Part shown: positions 16,468 through 25,704 of the stretch, piece by piece | How the letters are laid out: every line of letters starts with the position of its first letter | Position numbering within the stretch: the stretch's first letter is position 1 | IMG/VR virus record: IMGVR_UViG_3300010885_074114 | Span: 1-64,000 of that record | From: a virus | DNA: 64,000 nucleotides | Reading direction: 5' to 3' (one strand) | Position numbers and translations under genes: made by a program | Notes under the pieces: generated by a model | Seen by the model: the letters and a program-made list of their open reading frames with translations, nothing else | Told to the model about the DNA's origin: nothing | Database searches by the model: none

Positions 16468-16695
16468 ATGTGTGGTTGCAATAAACGAGCAGGTAGAAGC
16501 ACGCAAGGAATGCGGGCAGGACTGACAACAACAAACAAAACAAGTAGAACTTTAGCTGCTTTAAACAGCAATAATGTGCGGAATGCTGGAATTGCCCCGC
16601 AAAGTGCCAAGGTAATAGGGGCTCAAGCAGAGAAAAGAAGAGTTCAGGCAGCTAGAAGAAATGCTATAATAAAATCTTTAAATAGAAGTTCTTGA
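16468..16695 (+). CDS. Small Arg-rich basic protein, 75 aa
   Basis: A strong ribosome binding site (aacaggaggtc) precedes the ATG. Begins MCGCNKRAGRST; 12 or more Arg/Lys are spread throughout, with Ala/Asn-rich spacers and an AEKRRVQAARRNAIIKSLN helix near the end. Likely a nucleic-acid-binding protein by charge. No family is recognised. Two N-terminal cysteines could bind metal. Confidence 0.65.
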   Translation: MCGCNKRAGRSTQGMRAGLTTTNKTSRTLAALNSNNVRNAGIAPQSAKVIGAQAEKRRVQAARRNAIIKSLNRSS

Positions 16696-16712
16696 AAAAC
16701 GGTAATAATAAT

Positions 16713-17189
16713 ATGAAAAATTTCAAAGAATGGAAGGATGCTGAAGATTCATTTATTGAATCTGTAGAGGTATCTAGATATTCCATAGAAGTTAACTATA
16801 GAACCACTAGCGAAGAAGCATTAGAAGGTTTTGCGAAATTATGCTTAGGATATATAAGTGCAGCATTAAAAAAACATGGATACCACACAAAACATGTTTT
16901 TACAGAAAAGCCTCTAAGGTTAATGGTTTCTTCTAGAAATTGGGATGATGGAGAATGGACAGGATTAGTTACATGGAACCCTGAGCATCTTTGTTTTATA
17001 ATAAGCAAAGGGTTTTATAACAAAACCCGTAGTACGGTGTCAGTTAAAAAATCAATGAAATGTGTTGGCAAATCTGCATCAGAAATAACAAAAGAATTAC
17101 ACAATATGATGCATGCATTAAAAGAAGAACCGGATAGGCATGCAGAAAAACTAAAGCCAGTTGGTCTAAAACGAGGACCAAAAAAATAA
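16713..17189 (+). CDS. Tagged hypothetical protein, 158 aa
   Basis: The start is set at ATG 16713 (MKNFKEWKDAEDSFIES) rather than the TTG 21 bases upstream, because it restores the recurrent start peptide; FIE at 15-17 offers a cleavage site. The body has a compact alpha/beta pattern (YSIEVNYRTTSEEALEGFAK, RNWDDGEWTGLVTWNPEHL) and a basic tail (KPVGLKRGPKK). No family is recognised. A packaged protein with unknown activity is the inference from the tag. Confidence 0.65.
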   Translation: MKNFKEWKDAEDSFIESVEVSRYSIEVNYRTTSEEALEGFAKLCLGYISAALKKHGYHTKHVFTEKPLRLMVSSRNWDDGEWTGLVTWNPEHLCFIISKGFYNKTRSTVSVKKSMKCVGKSASEITKELHNMMHALKEEPDRHAEKLKPVGLKRGPKK

Positions 17190-17239
17190 ACAAGTCAACT
17201 GCTTGCTAAGTTACATTTTTTTTCTTAAAATCATGAAAA

Positions 17240-18112
17240 TTACATCATTTTTATAGATAAAATATCACCATATCGACCTAGTAAGTCTTCTTGCCATTGC
17301 TTTTTTTCGTCCATGCCTTCTTGCAATATTTGTTGTCCATCTAACTGTACGCCACCATTCGGACCAGGTGGATTTTGAATTCTACTTCTAATTCTCCCGA
17401 GTATTATCTTAGCAAAACACAAAGCCCCCTCTTGCATACCTTGAGTTACCTGATTGAAGTCTGGTCTTTTCTGTAAGTATCTTACAGCAACTGGATATGC
17501 TCTATAAGGTATTGGATATAATTTAATTGTATTGTATCCTGCCAACCATTCCCAGCCACCTTGTTGCCCTGATATTCTACTATACATGTCTTCGTATTGT
17601 TTATACATAACCCAATCGCCCATCTTACCCCAAACAGGTTGCTGTGGATTAATACCACCAGCTATAGAGCCATAAGCTCCAGCACCCATATACTCTAATG
17701 GGATAACGCCTCCAAGGTCAGAAGCAGAAAAAGCATAGTTTGATGTTTCCTTATATGAAACATGTCTTACAAAGCCTACATCTGCTGGTAAATTGTAAAC
17801 GCTCTGTCCTGGAGTCGTGTAAAACGTGTAATACTGAAAGTATTCCATTGGTGCATAATCTTCAAATATTTGCAATGCGAAATCTATAGAATTTTCTAGC
17901 TGCTGATCATCTAATTCTAAAGTTAAAACAGGTGCACCCAACATTGTTAAAACATATTCTTTAATTTGTTCTCTAACTTTTTGTCTTTGTCTTCTTGGAC
18001 CAATCTTACTTAAAGGTTCGGTTGGTCCTAAATTTGTGCAGTTTTGACCACATGAAAGCTGAGCATATTCATCTTGTGTAGGTCGTGGTATGAAAAGCAA
18101 ATTATTATTCAT
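17240..18112 (-). CDS. Putative neck / head-completion protein (T4 gp13-like)
   Basis: 290 residues from ATG 18112 (MNNNLLFIPRPTQDEY); an upstream in-frame ATG at 18142 is possible. RQRQKVREQIKEYVLTMLG and LDDQQLENSIDFALQIFEDY, then the aromatic-rich YTFYTTPGQSVYNLPADV, match the pattern of neck proteins that cap the portal in T4-like cyanophages. ILSIKMM ends the protein. In T4 the neck joins the filled head to the tail. The assignment is by pattern and context in a T4-like genome; other connector proteins cannot be excluded. Confidence 0.5.
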   Translation of the reverse strand: MNNNLLFIPRPTQDEYAQLSCGQNCTNLGPTEPLSKIGPRRQRQKVREQIKEYVLTMLGAPVLTLELDDQQLENSIDFALQIFEDYAPMEYFQYYTFYTTPGQSVYNLPADVGFVRHVSYKETSNYAFSASDLGGVIPLEYMGAGAYGSIAGGINPQQPVWGKMGDWVMYKQYEDMYSRISGQQGGWEWLAGYNTIKLYPIPYRAYPVAVRYLQKRPDFNQVTQGMQEGALCFAKIILGRIRSRIQNPPGPNGGVQLDGQQILQEGMDEKKQWQEDLLGRYGDILSIKMM

Positions 18113-18168
18113 GATGCTTATATATAGTTGAGTAAAATACAAAATTTATGTAATAAGGGAAAAATAAC

Positions 18169-20535
18169 ATGCCATTAATTTCTTACAAGTTGTTTTTAGA
18201 GATGGCACCACGGGGGCGGGGCGTTATTCACGGACATCTGTCTAAATTTCCATTAAATTATGATGATGACGATTTAAAGTTCCTCAATCAGTTTGATATG
18301 AAGTATTACGCACAGGCAAGTGAACAAAGATTTGACATGCTTCATGATGCTTTAAAAAAACTTCATGATAAAAGATTAGACATTATTAAAAGTGGTGATG
18401 AAAAAAAAGGTATACCAAGAAATTTTGATACAGAAATTAAGAATTTTTTATTAACTGGTAAATCAAAAAGCTTAAGTCAAGAAGACCAGAGAAAAATAAG
18501 AAGTTATAGAGAACTTCCTATAACTCCAGCTACAACGAGAGGCATGGGGGATAAGTTTGATGATAACGTTGCCGAAATTGCCAAAGAAGATGCTTTTGAA
18601 ATAGTTAAGCAAAAAACAGAGAATCTGAAGGCTTTAGAATTAGATCCGCCTGCGGCAAATTTTTCGCTGAAGGGTTCCAAGATAACAGCAATTCCATATC
18701 TAAACAGATTGTATCACAGACTAGAGCGTACTAGAGGCGAAGCACACATAGGCATTGATGACAACGGCGTTCTTAGTGATTCTGAACATCCGGTCGGAAG
18801 TGTAGGAAAATATGGCTATGATTTGTCACACCCACACACGGAACATGATCCTGAAAGTGGTTCGAAAAAGCATTACACAAGAGGCATGAGTTGGGTTGGT
18901 TCTGATGTTTGGGAGCGATCAATAAAAGAATATATTAAGCATAGTTCACACGAACATTTTGGAGTTCACCCTAGAGTTGAGGAAGGTATTTTTAATCCAA
19001 AAATTGAAATAAAATGGCTCCCAATGGATGGTAAAGATGGACGTCCAAAAATTGAGGATCCAACATATGATTGGATGCTTGAAGATGAAATAGATAGACA
19101 AACAAAAAAAATGAAAGAAAATCTTCATCAAGGTCGACAAGCGAACGCAGCATCAAATCCGAAGAAAGTGGAGAGTAAGCCAGAAGGAAAAAAGCCACGA
19201 CGAACCTTCAACCGTTTTGATAAAGCATTAACTGCCGACCAGAAGAAAGAAGTTAAAAAAAACGCTACCGATATAGTAAACAATAAAGTCAAAGCCGGTG
19301 AAGTATCTGCTCCATCTGTTCCTGGTGTCGATTCAGAAGAACGAAAATTTGAGATTAGATCAAGTAAAACGGCATTTGGCGGACTAATTAGTCCATTTGT
19401 TTATTTGCCACATGAATATATTGATAAAAAATGGACACCACTTTTAAATCCATCAACATATTTAAAAAAGGTTAAAGATGAAGCAGGAAATACTCAATAT
19501 AAGCTAGATGATACTAATCGTATGGGCTCTCATTTTGGTGATACAACTAATAGTAAAAATGTAGGCATTAGTCCCAATAAAAACGTTCCATCAAAAAATT
19601 ATTTAGATCCTGATGATCCTGCAAACGCTACCGTCGTCAAAGAATTTGAGAAAGGAATTATTCCAGACGGAGAAATAAGGAAGGAATTCGAGCAGGGAGT
19701 TCGTAATTGTCTTACAGGAAATTGCGGTGGAGCGAACAGTGGTGTAAAAGATGCCATATTGAGAAATCCCAGCACATTTGAGGGGTTGGTCAATGATGTG
19801 ATCATTGCAGCTTACAATCAATTAGGCGAACATTCACAAGTGTGGAGCGACCCTAAAACGTTTGCGATAGGCGTTGTGACCAATTATTTACAGGGTGCAG
19901 TGCATGATATGGCCACAAGAAGACTACGTGGAATACATGTACACGGCTTTACTTCACACGATCCATCTCAAAAAGGATACACTCCGGATGATAGAAGAAG
20001 ACGAGGGGGCAGAATCCATTCTGTGAACCATAGGGATGCTATGAACAAAGCTCAAAAAGAATACGAGGCGGCGTTGAAAGCAGCGACACAGCAAAGTGGG
20101 ACAGAAGGATTAAAAGATATTATTACTGCGGGAGAGGGAGCGTATGCTAATTTTTTTGATGCAGTCAAAGAAACACTAATAAAAACCCTCGGTGTAAACC
20201 AGACAAGAGCAGACTTATTAGTTAAAAATTGGATAAAGCAAGGGATCCATCCAGTTGATGTTGCTACCATTGTTAATGGTATGAAGCCTGAGAACGGCAA
20301 CCCGATTAGCGGCGAGGGCGACAGCGGCGACTCTTCGCCTACGATTTTGCCACCTGCAAGGTTACCAATTTCAAAGCCTACGGCAACCTCCGTCAGAAAC
20401 CCATTACTTGGGCGTGTTAAAAAAATAATTGGTGATTCGCCTACTGTTGATAACCCCCAAATAGACTGGAAAATTTTATCTGGTCTTACTTTTTTTGAAC
20501 GTGTAGAAATACTAAAAAGAATAAGAAGAAGTTAA
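18169..20535 (+). CDS. Large tagged protein, 788 aa, internal-protein candidate
   Basis: Starts MPLISYKLFLEMAPRGRG, a variant of the recurrent start peptide with a possible site after FLE. Rich in Lys, Asp, His and Gly, with few hydrophobic runs. Notable stretches are PHTEHDPESGSKKHYTRGM near 220-240, a long Lys/Gln-rich linker about 310-375, CLTGNCGGANSG near 515-527 and a C-terminal DNA-binding-like RRRRGGRIHSVNHRDAMNK near 610-628 (basic and His-rich). No enzyme family is recognised. The size, polar composition and tag fit an ejected head protein. Confidence 0.65.
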   Translation: MPLISYKLFLEMAPRGRGVIHGHLSKFPLNYDDDDLKFLNQFDMKYYAQASEQRFDMLHDALKKLHDKRLDIIKSGDEKKGIPRNFDTEIKNFLLTGKSKSLSQEDQRKIRSYRELPITPATTRGMGDKFDDNVAEIAKEDAFEIVKQKTENLKALELDPPAANFSLKGSKITAIPYLNRLYHRLERTRGEAHIGIDDNGVLSDSEHPVGSVGKYGYDLSHPHTEHDPESGSKKHYTRGMSWVGSDVWERSIKEYIKHSSHEHFGVHPRVEEGIFNPKIEIKWLPMDGKDGRPKIEDPTYDWMLEDEIDRQTKKMKENLHQGRQANAASNPKKVESKPEGKKPRRTFNRFDKALTADQKKEVKKNATDIVNNKVKAGEVSAPSVPGVDSEERKFEIRSSKTAFGGLISPFVYLPHEYIDKKWTPLLNPSTYLKKVKDEAGNTQYKLDDTNRMGSHFGDTTNSKNVGISPNKNVPSKNYLDPDDPANATVVKEFEKGIIPDGEIRKEFEQGVRNCLTGNCGGANSGVKDAILRNPSTFEGLVNDVIIAAYNQLGEHSQVWSDPKTFAIGVVTNYLQGAVHDMATRRLRGIHVHGFTSHDPSQKGYTPDDRRRRGGRIHSVNHRDAMNKAQKEYEAALKAATQQSGTEGLKDIITAGEGAYANFFDAVKETLIKTLGVNQTRADLLVKNWIKQGIHPVDVATIVNGMKPENGNPISGEGDSGDSSPTILPPARLPISKPTATSVRNPLLGRVKKIIGDSPTVDNPQIDWKILSGLTFFERVEILKRIRRS

Positions 20536-20538
20536 GTC

Positions 20539-20958
20539 TCAATTATTTTTTTGTATCATCTTTTTTTGAATTTCTTGTGCTTGTTTTGCAAAAATAGCCA
20601 TTGCATCTGGATCCACGTACAAAGATTTTCCAGAAGCAGGATCAATAGGCAGTATATTAGCCTGTCTTTCTACTGGGGCACTTTTTATTTCTTTTAATAT
20701 TTCTTCGTATTTTGGATCGTTTTGTTCTATTACTTGCTCTTGGAAAACACCTACTATATGTGGCCAGCTATAAAAATTTTTGCAACCTGTTATAGGATGC
20801 CTAGAAAAAACTCCATCTTCGTCTATGCTTTCAATTATACCTAAGAAAAAATCTGGAAATTGAACATCTGTAAAGTTTGGCTTACAAACAGAAGTCGTTA
20901 AAATTGTACAAACATGCCCAACGAACTCTTGCATTCTTTTAATTGTTGTGCTTTTCAT
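20539..20958 (-). CDS. Hypothetical protein with SH3/Sm-like N-terminal half, 139 aa
   Basis: The start is set at ATG 20958 (MKSTTIKRMQEFVGHVCTIL) because aaagg lies at proper distance and this avoids overlap with the primase. Residues 10-75 (FVGHVCTIL..., FFLGIIESIDEDGVFSRHP, then YSWPHIVGVFQEQ) follow the strand order of a small beta-barrel. The rest is a charged helix. It directly follows the primase on the same strand, so it may act in replication, but function is unknown. Confidence 0.6.
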   Translation of the reverse strand: MKSTTIKRMQEFVGHVCTILTTSVCKPNFTDVQFPDFFLGIIESIDEDGVFSRHPITGCKNFYSWPHIVGVFQEQVIEQNDPKYEEILKEIKSAPVERQANILPIDPASGKSLYVDPDAMAIFAKQAQEIQKKMIQKNN

Positions 20959-20968
20959 TTTTTTTCCT

Positions 20969-22027
20969 TTAATTCCAAATGTCGCTATACCCAAAAAAAT
21001 CACAAACAGTACCGGTTGGTGCCGAATAGTCCAAAGCTTTTTGATTTTTAATTATGTAGTGATATAATAATTCCGAATTATTTCTTATTAAAAATTCATT
21101 CCAATCATTATATCCTTTTGGAGGAACAACAAACATAATTTTGTCAGATCCTCCTCTTTTTGCACTTTCTATGGAGCTTACGATAGAACTCATTTTGATA
21201 GTACCAGCACTTCCAGCTTTATCTCTATCGAGACATATAACAACTTTATATTCTGCTAGCAACATAGCTTGTTTCTTGCCCATATTTTTACCGCCGCATG
21301 CAACAGCATTTAGTTCAGATTGGTGTAGGCTTTTTGCATTAAATTCACCCTCGCATATATAAACAAACTCTCCAGCTTTTGGCCATTTTCCAGCCATATA
21401 GACAACATCTTCTTTTCCTACACCAACTGATTTTGGTGGACCCAAATACTTACATTTTGAGTTTCCCAAAGCCCTGCCATTCCAATATACTAAATTTTCA
21501 TTTTTGTCATAATAAGGAATTATTATCCTATTTTTATAACGATCCCCAGTACAAATATACAATCCGTCTATGATTATTTTTCTTTGTACAAGATATTCTT
21601 CTGCTTTTTTTCGCCACCAATTATTTGTTCCAAGGTCAGATATTAAATGACATTCTTGAGGTAGGGTTAAAGAACCTTTTATTTCTTTTTCTACTTCTTT
21701 TTCTTGTGAAAGTAATTCTTCTAATTTTCTTTCAAGTTCTCTAATAGGCGTTCTGCCTTTTAGAATATCTAATGCACTATCTCTGTCGCATTTGTCTACT
21801 ATTTGAACTAATTTGACTAAACTTCCTTTTTTATCTGTTTTAAAACAATGGAAAACACCATTGTTGTGTCTTTTTTTACCTCCTCTTGGATTGCACCAAA
21901 GATGGTGACCTGTATCGTCTGGTTCGAATATTGTATTGATTCTTATTTCGCTACCTTTAACCAGAACGTTATCCTCTCCAAATTTGGATATTGCCCACTT
22001 CTCAAATTTTTTAAATTCAATTGACAT
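20969..22027 (-). CDS. DnaG-type DNA primase (Toprim)
   Basis: 352 residues, like T4 gp61. The N-terminal region has His/Cys ligands (HHLWC 41-45, FHCF 59-62) in the place of the CHC2 zinc-binding domain. RIIIPYYDKNENLVYWNGRA (167-186) is the conserved RNA-polymerase-like strand, and Toprim motifs follow: ICEGEFNA (224-231, catalytic Glu) and ICLDRDKAG (264-272, DxD metal site). It synthesises RNA primers on the lagging strand. The zinc ligands are fewer than usual, so the zinc domain may be reduced. The downstream gene lies 10 bases beyond and is probably cotranscribed. Confidence 0.9.
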   Translation of the reverse strand: MSIEFKKFEKWAISKFGEDNVLVKGSEIRINTIFEPDDTGHHLWCNPRGGKKRHNNGVFHCFKTDKKGSLVKLVQIVDKCDRDSALDILKGRTPIRELERKLEELLSQEKEVEKEIKGSLTLPQECHLISDLGTNNWWRKKAEEYLVQRKIIIDGLYICTGDRYKNRIIIPYYDKNENLVYWNGRALGNSKCKYLGPPKSVGVGKEDVVYMAGKWPKAGEFVYICEGEFNAKSLHQSELNAVACGGKNMGKKQAMLLAEYKVVICLDRDKAGSAGTIKMSSIVSSIESAKRGGSDKIMFVVPPKGYNDWNEFLIRNNSELLYHYIIKNQKALDYSAPTGTVCDFFGYSDIWN

Positions 22028-22104
22028 TTGATATTGAGTGAATTTTTTGAGTCGATAGAATATAGCAGTTATTCATCTTCTCGGATATAGAGGTTTAAAT
22101 TGTA

Positions 22105-22878
22105 ATGGAAGAAAACTTAATTTGTGAGCACATATCAGTATCTAGACAACAAACATGGAATGAGTGCCAAGCACGTTATAAATATAGATATCATTTAAAA
22201 GTTGTTTCAGATGAGCCTGTGCAACCTTATTTTGTTTATGGAAAATTTGTGCATAAGGTAGCAGAAGTTTATGTGCAAGAGCAAGGGAAAAAAGATATTA
22301 AAGACATAGCAAAAGACTGTTTATCTGGGTCTATAGAAGTAGATAGCGGTAAAGGTAGAACAGTATTACAAAGTGAATATTTAAAACGTATTCCAGAGCA
22401 TTTAAATAATATAAAAAAAATAAGCGACAAAATTGGCTATGATGGAAAATTAGAACATATTTTTCATTTTGATCTTAACCCTCCAAATAATCATTTTTTA
22501 ACCGGTGTTATTGATCGTTTAATCATACGAGGCGACAAATTTTTTATTTTAGATTATAAAACAACAAAAAAAGGCAAGTGGAGAAAGAATCAAAACACAA
22601 TACGGAACGACATACAGCTCAGGTGTTACGCAAGAGTTGTTCAATTAGAGTTTGGAGCAAAAGCAGAAAACATACGATGTGCATTATTTTATCTTGATGG
22701 AGCAGATCTTGTAGCAACTAAGTTCACAGAGGAATCGTTAGAATCGGCTCAGAAAGATCTTCATGATACCTACAAGCACATAACATCTACAGGCGTGGAC
22801 AGTGTTTATGGAAGAGTTGGTGACCAATGCCGACGATGCGACTATAGGAAAATATGTAGTTGGTATAGTTTAACTTGA
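22105..22878 (+). CDS. RecB/Cas4-like PD-(D/E)XK nuclease
   Basis: 257 residues. The catalytic core is VHKVAE (H50, E54), GVIDRL (D137) and ILDYKTT (D150, K152), in the order H...D...DxK of the RecB-family exonuclease fold. CRRCDYRKIC (242-251) near the C-terminus plus C7 or C21 near the N-terminus give four cysteines, as in Cas4/AddB iron-sulfur nucleases. It probably resects or degrades DNA ends in phage recombination or host-DNA breakdown. No Cas1, Cas2 or helicase is adjacent, so a CRISPR role is not supported. Confidence 0.85.
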   Translation: MEENLICEHISVSRQQTWNECQARYKYRYHLKVVSDEPVQPYFVYGKFVHKVAEVYVQEQGKKDIKDIAKDCLSGSIEVDSGKGRTVLQSEYLKRIPEHLNNIKKISDKIGYDGKLEHIFHFDLNPPNNHFLTGVIDRLIIRGDKFFILDYKTTKKGKWRKNQNTIRNDIQLRCYARVVQLEFGAKAENIRCALFYLDGADLVATKFTEESLESAQKDLHDTYKHITSTGVDSVYGRVGDQCRRCDYRKICSWYSLT

Positions 22879-22895
22879 AAAAGCAAATGAATGGA

Positions 22896-23768
22896 TTACG
22901 GCATTAAAATATAGTCTGGAGAATATTGCTGTTTAATTCCAGATCTATCTATTATTTTTATTGTTTTTGCTTGTGGTTCTAGTAGGAAACTATAGCCTTT
23001 TTGTTTTGCCCAAAAATTGTGTATATTATATAAAGACGTAAAATATCCTAGTCCGCTACCATCCACATATTCTGTTCCCCAACAAGTTCCTATATAATAT
23101 CCATTATCATCAAAAAGACCCCCGCCAGATCTTCCTGGACGAGGACTATTATTTTCTGTAACAACATCGTTATTTACTTCTTTTATTTTTACAGAATAAT
23201 GTGCAACTTCACCAGAATGGTCACATCCACAAGAATGAACGGATTTGATTTTGTACTTATAATCTATAGGTGCAATTGGAAAATAAGTTGGAATCCAATC
23301 AGGTGTAAATACTACTAGAGATGTGTCTTGTTTTTCAGAATATGTGTAAAAAAGCACATCAGCGGTATATGTGATTGGTGTTTTTAGTTTGTTTTCATTT
23401 TTATAAAATATAGTTATTTCGCATTTCATTTTTTTATTTTTACAAGATTCTTCTGACATTGTTCCTTTTTTCCACAAATGACCGCAAGATGCTACATATG
23501 CAAGATTTTTTTCTGGTTCATAATATATTATTGTGCCAGATCCTGAGGATTGCCCAACGCTTATTTTTACAGAAGGGGATAAAAATTTAACATATTCTTT
23601 TCCTCTTTGTTCCAATGGTGCATATCCAAATCGATCAGGCATAGCCCGAATGATTGGCATGTTGTCGAGAGGGTCTATTGTGAAGCCGAAGGGGGACAGG
23701 TCACGAGGGCTCTCTAATTGGTTCAATGTGATGCAAAAAGCCAAAAAAATAAAAATATATTTTTTCAC
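22896..23768 (-). CDS. Secreted trypsin-like serine protease with shared C-terminal motif
   Basis: 290 residues with a signal peptide (MKKYIFIFLAFCITLNQ). Catalytic triad of the chymotrypsin/HtrA fold: H97 in VASCGHLW, D148 in EKQDTSLVVF and S214 in GRSGGGLF. SGSGTIIYY (75-83) is the usual first-strand motif. The protein would act outside the cytoplasm. It ends KIIDRSGIKQQYSPDYILMP, a motif shared with the papain-like protease at 33778-34443. Phage-encoded secreted proteases could help lysis, escape through the host envelope or superinfection exclusion; none can be distinguished here. Confidence 0.88.
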   Translation of the reverse strand: MKKYIFIFLAFCITLNQLESPRDLSPFGFTIDPLDNMPIIRAMPDRFGYAPLEQRGKEYVKFLSPSVKISVGQSSGSGTIIYYEPEKNLAYVASCGHLWKKGTMSEESCKNKKMKCEITIFYKNENKLKTPITYTADVLFYTYSEKQDTSLVVFTPDWIPTYFPIAPIDYKYKIKSVHSCGCDHSGEVAHYSVKIKEVNNDVVTENNSPRPGRSGGGLFDDNGYYIGTCWGTEYVDGSGLGYFTSLYNIHNFWAKQKGYSFLLEPQAKTIKIIDRSGIKQQYSPDYILMP

Positions 23769-23831
23769 GACCCTCCTAGTTGTAATTTATTGCTTCCTTG
23801 ACTACATTATATATCCTATTGGAACCATAAA

Positions 23832-24233
23832 ATGAATTTAACAATATCGCACTACATTTTTTTAAACAGAGAACAACGATATAGGTTATATGATGGAGAT
23901 CTTATAGAAGTTGTAGGACACAATGTTCCATTTTTTAAAAAGAATAAAATAGAATCTGCAAAAGAGGTTTTTTGCCAGTATTATATTACTAGTCATAATT
24001 TACCGACAATGATTTTACGTTCTATAGATGGATATATTATTAATATATCAAAAAACTTAACAAAAATAACAGATGTAGACATTAAAAAAATTTTAGATGT
24101 AAAAGATGGTGGGTGCGAAGAAATTAGTTGTAAGCATATTGGAAAAACTCTTATAAATAAAAAAGCAGTTAGAACAAATCATTTCTTTGAAATAAAGACT
24201 ATGGAGCTTTTATTGGATACAATTTCTTGTTAA
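23832..24233 (+). CDS. Hypothetical protein, 133 aa
   Basis: Starts shortly after the protease gene on the opposite strand, with ggaacc before the ATG. Beta-rich N-terminal region (DGDLIEVVGHNVPFFKKN), Lys-rich middle, and cysteines at GGCEEISCKH and the C-terminus. I do not recognise it. Confidence 0.55.
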   Translation: MNLTISHYIFLNREQRYRLYDGDLIEVVGHNVPFFKKNKIESAKEVFCQYYITSHNLPTMILRSIDGYIINISKNLTKITDVDIKKILDVKDGGCEEISCKHIGKTLINKKAVRTNHFFEIKTMELLLDTISC

Positions 24234-24752
24234 CTACGCACAGCCATTCATTGTATCTACCAATGAAAGCGACATACGCATATTTATTGTGTCCGAAGCG
24301 GATAAAGAAACAGTGCCCGATAGCTTTGCTGTTGCTAGAAGAACGCCACTAGATATATTTGAGGCAAGAAAAATATTACAAACAGGTCCCCAACCTGCAT
24401 TAATTGCATAAAAAGATAAAATTCCGCTTGTAGCCTGATAAACACCATCGACTAATTGAACCGTAAACCCAGTAGTAGAGCTTGCGGCTTGTCGAGCATA
24501 CCCATTAGACGCAGGCTCATCAGTTAATTCGGTAATAGTATCTGCTGTAGAAATAACAGTTCTGTTATCAAGTCCGATATAGTAGTTTGCTGGAGGATAC
24601 GACCCAGTATTGTTAAAACAGCATTTTAGAAAAAACTCTTCTCCTTTTGTGTGTAGCATATTGTACACATTTTTTTCTTCCCATATTACTTTTGAGTCTC
24701 TAACGTGTTGTACTTCTATAATTTTCATTATACCATGCCATGGTTTTTTCAT
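24234..24752 (-). CDS. Putative virion structural protein, 172 aa
   Basis: MKKPWHGIMKIIEVQHVRDS opens a strand-rich protein containing YNMLHTKGEEFFLKC, NYYIGLDNR, EPASNGYARQA and SFYAINAGWGPVCNIFLAS. The pattern occurs in small phage baseplate or tail-associated proteins with an Ig-like or beta-sandwich fold. The 3' end abuts the 23832 gene. aaaggc precedes the ATG. Structural role is inferred from sequence style and the neighbouring terminase cluster. Confidence 0.55.
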   Translation of the reverse strand: MKKPWHGIMKIIEVQHVRDSKVIWEEKNVYNMLHTKGEEFFLKCCFNNTGSYPPANYYIGLDNRTVISTADTITELTDEPASNGYARQAASSTTGFTVQLVDGVYQATSGILSFYAINAGWGPVCNIFLASNISSGVLLATAKLSGTVSLSASDTINMRMSLSLVDTMNGCA

Positions 24753-25012
24753 TTTTGCCTTTCAATTTTTTCTTTTTCTTCATCTATCATTTTTTCAATA
24801 GCTTGCATTGAGAACCTCTGTGTACCTATTTTTTTATTTTCTTTTCTTTTTTGATTTTTAAGTTCTCTTTTGTTTCTTTTTAATTCGACTTCATTTAATT
24901 TGTATAAAGCCATTTGTATATACTGCTTAACGATAATAAGAGAAAAGTCTTCTGGGAAGTTTTGTAATGCTTTTTCCAAGCTGTTTTTAATTGTATTTAT
25001 ATTGTTTTTCAT
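24749..25012 (-). CDS. Small helical Lys/Glu-rich protein, 87 aa
   Basis: Overlaps the upstream gene by four bases (ATGA) and the downstream gene by four, so it sits in a coupled chain from the terminase. Two helices: residues 1-40 hydrophobic-patterned, 41-87 strongly charged (ELKRNKRELKNQKRKENKK) with likely coiled coil at the end. The place next to the large terminase is where a small terminase might be expected, but I see no defining motif. Confidence 0.55.
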   Translation of the reverse strand: MKNNINTIKNSLEKALQNFPEDFSLIIVKQYIQMALYKLNEVELKRNKRELKNQKRKENKKIGTQRFSMQAIEKMIDEEKEKIERQK

Positions 25013-25695
25013 TTTTTAAGATAATTTATCAGGGAATTACAATCTTTTTGTAGTATTTCTGGTATAGATTTATTAGGAATTTCATTGATTTCATTATTCT
25101 CAAATTTAAATTTTATTTGTTTTTTATGGGTACTTCCAATTGTAACAATAGCTTCTTCAGACAAATATGCTATATTCCCATATTCTGGAGTAGGGTACAG
25201 TGCTTCCACAAAAATATTGTGGTTGTGCCAGATTATATTCTTTACTGCTTTATCTATTTTTTCAGCTAATTCCTGTACTCTTTTTTTTGAATGGTAAGAA
25301 TAATTACTAATAGCTTTATCTATCTCTATACAGTTAATTTCCTCTGCATACAAACTAGTTTCATACTCTAATAACATTGAGTTTATTTTTTCTGCTGCTG
25401 TATTTGAATTTTTATATGCCCAATCAAATAGTTTTTTTCTTTCTTGTGATATCTTTTTTACTAAATGTGTAGCAACTGCCATCTCCAACAAAATTGAATT
25501 TGGGTACTGAGATTCTTCTAACAAATTTGTTAATTCTAGTTCATTAATCGTATCGTTTTTAACAAATTTTATACGGTCTTTGCTTGGGTTCATTAGCAAG
25601 CCAGATAGTTCTTCTATCAAACTATTATTGTATTGTTCTATAGAAAATTCTGTTTTCTTATTTTCTTTAATTTCTATGTATTTTTTGTAAGACAT
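25009..25695 (-). CDS. Tagged helical protein after terminase, 228 aa
   Basis: Starts MSYKKYIEIKENKKTEF, 10 bases after the terminase stop. The first twelve residues fit the recurrent start peptide; IKE|N is the same potential cleavage context as in the 50950-51123 protein. The rest is helical and charged with a strand-rich C-terminal portion. No family is recognised. The location suggests a packaging or head-associated role; the tag would make it an internal protein. Confidence 0.6.
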   Translation of the reverse strand: MSYKKYIEIKENKKTEFSIEQYNNSLIEELSGLLMNPSKDRIKFVKNDTINELELTNLLEESQYPNSILLEMAVATHLVKKISQERKKLFDWAYKNSNTAAEKINSMLLEYETSLYAEEINCIEIDKAISNYSYHSKKRVQELAEKIDKAVKNIIWHNHNIFVEALYPTPEYGNIAYLSEEAIVTIGSTHKKQIKFKFENNEINEIPNKSIPEILQKDCNSLINYLKK

Positions 25696-25704
25696 TTTTT
25701 CTTT

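Noticed and set aside
22105-22878. Cas4 as a sign of a CRISPR system
   Set aside because: No cas1, cas2, effector or array in the window; phage recombination nucleases share the same fold and cysteines.
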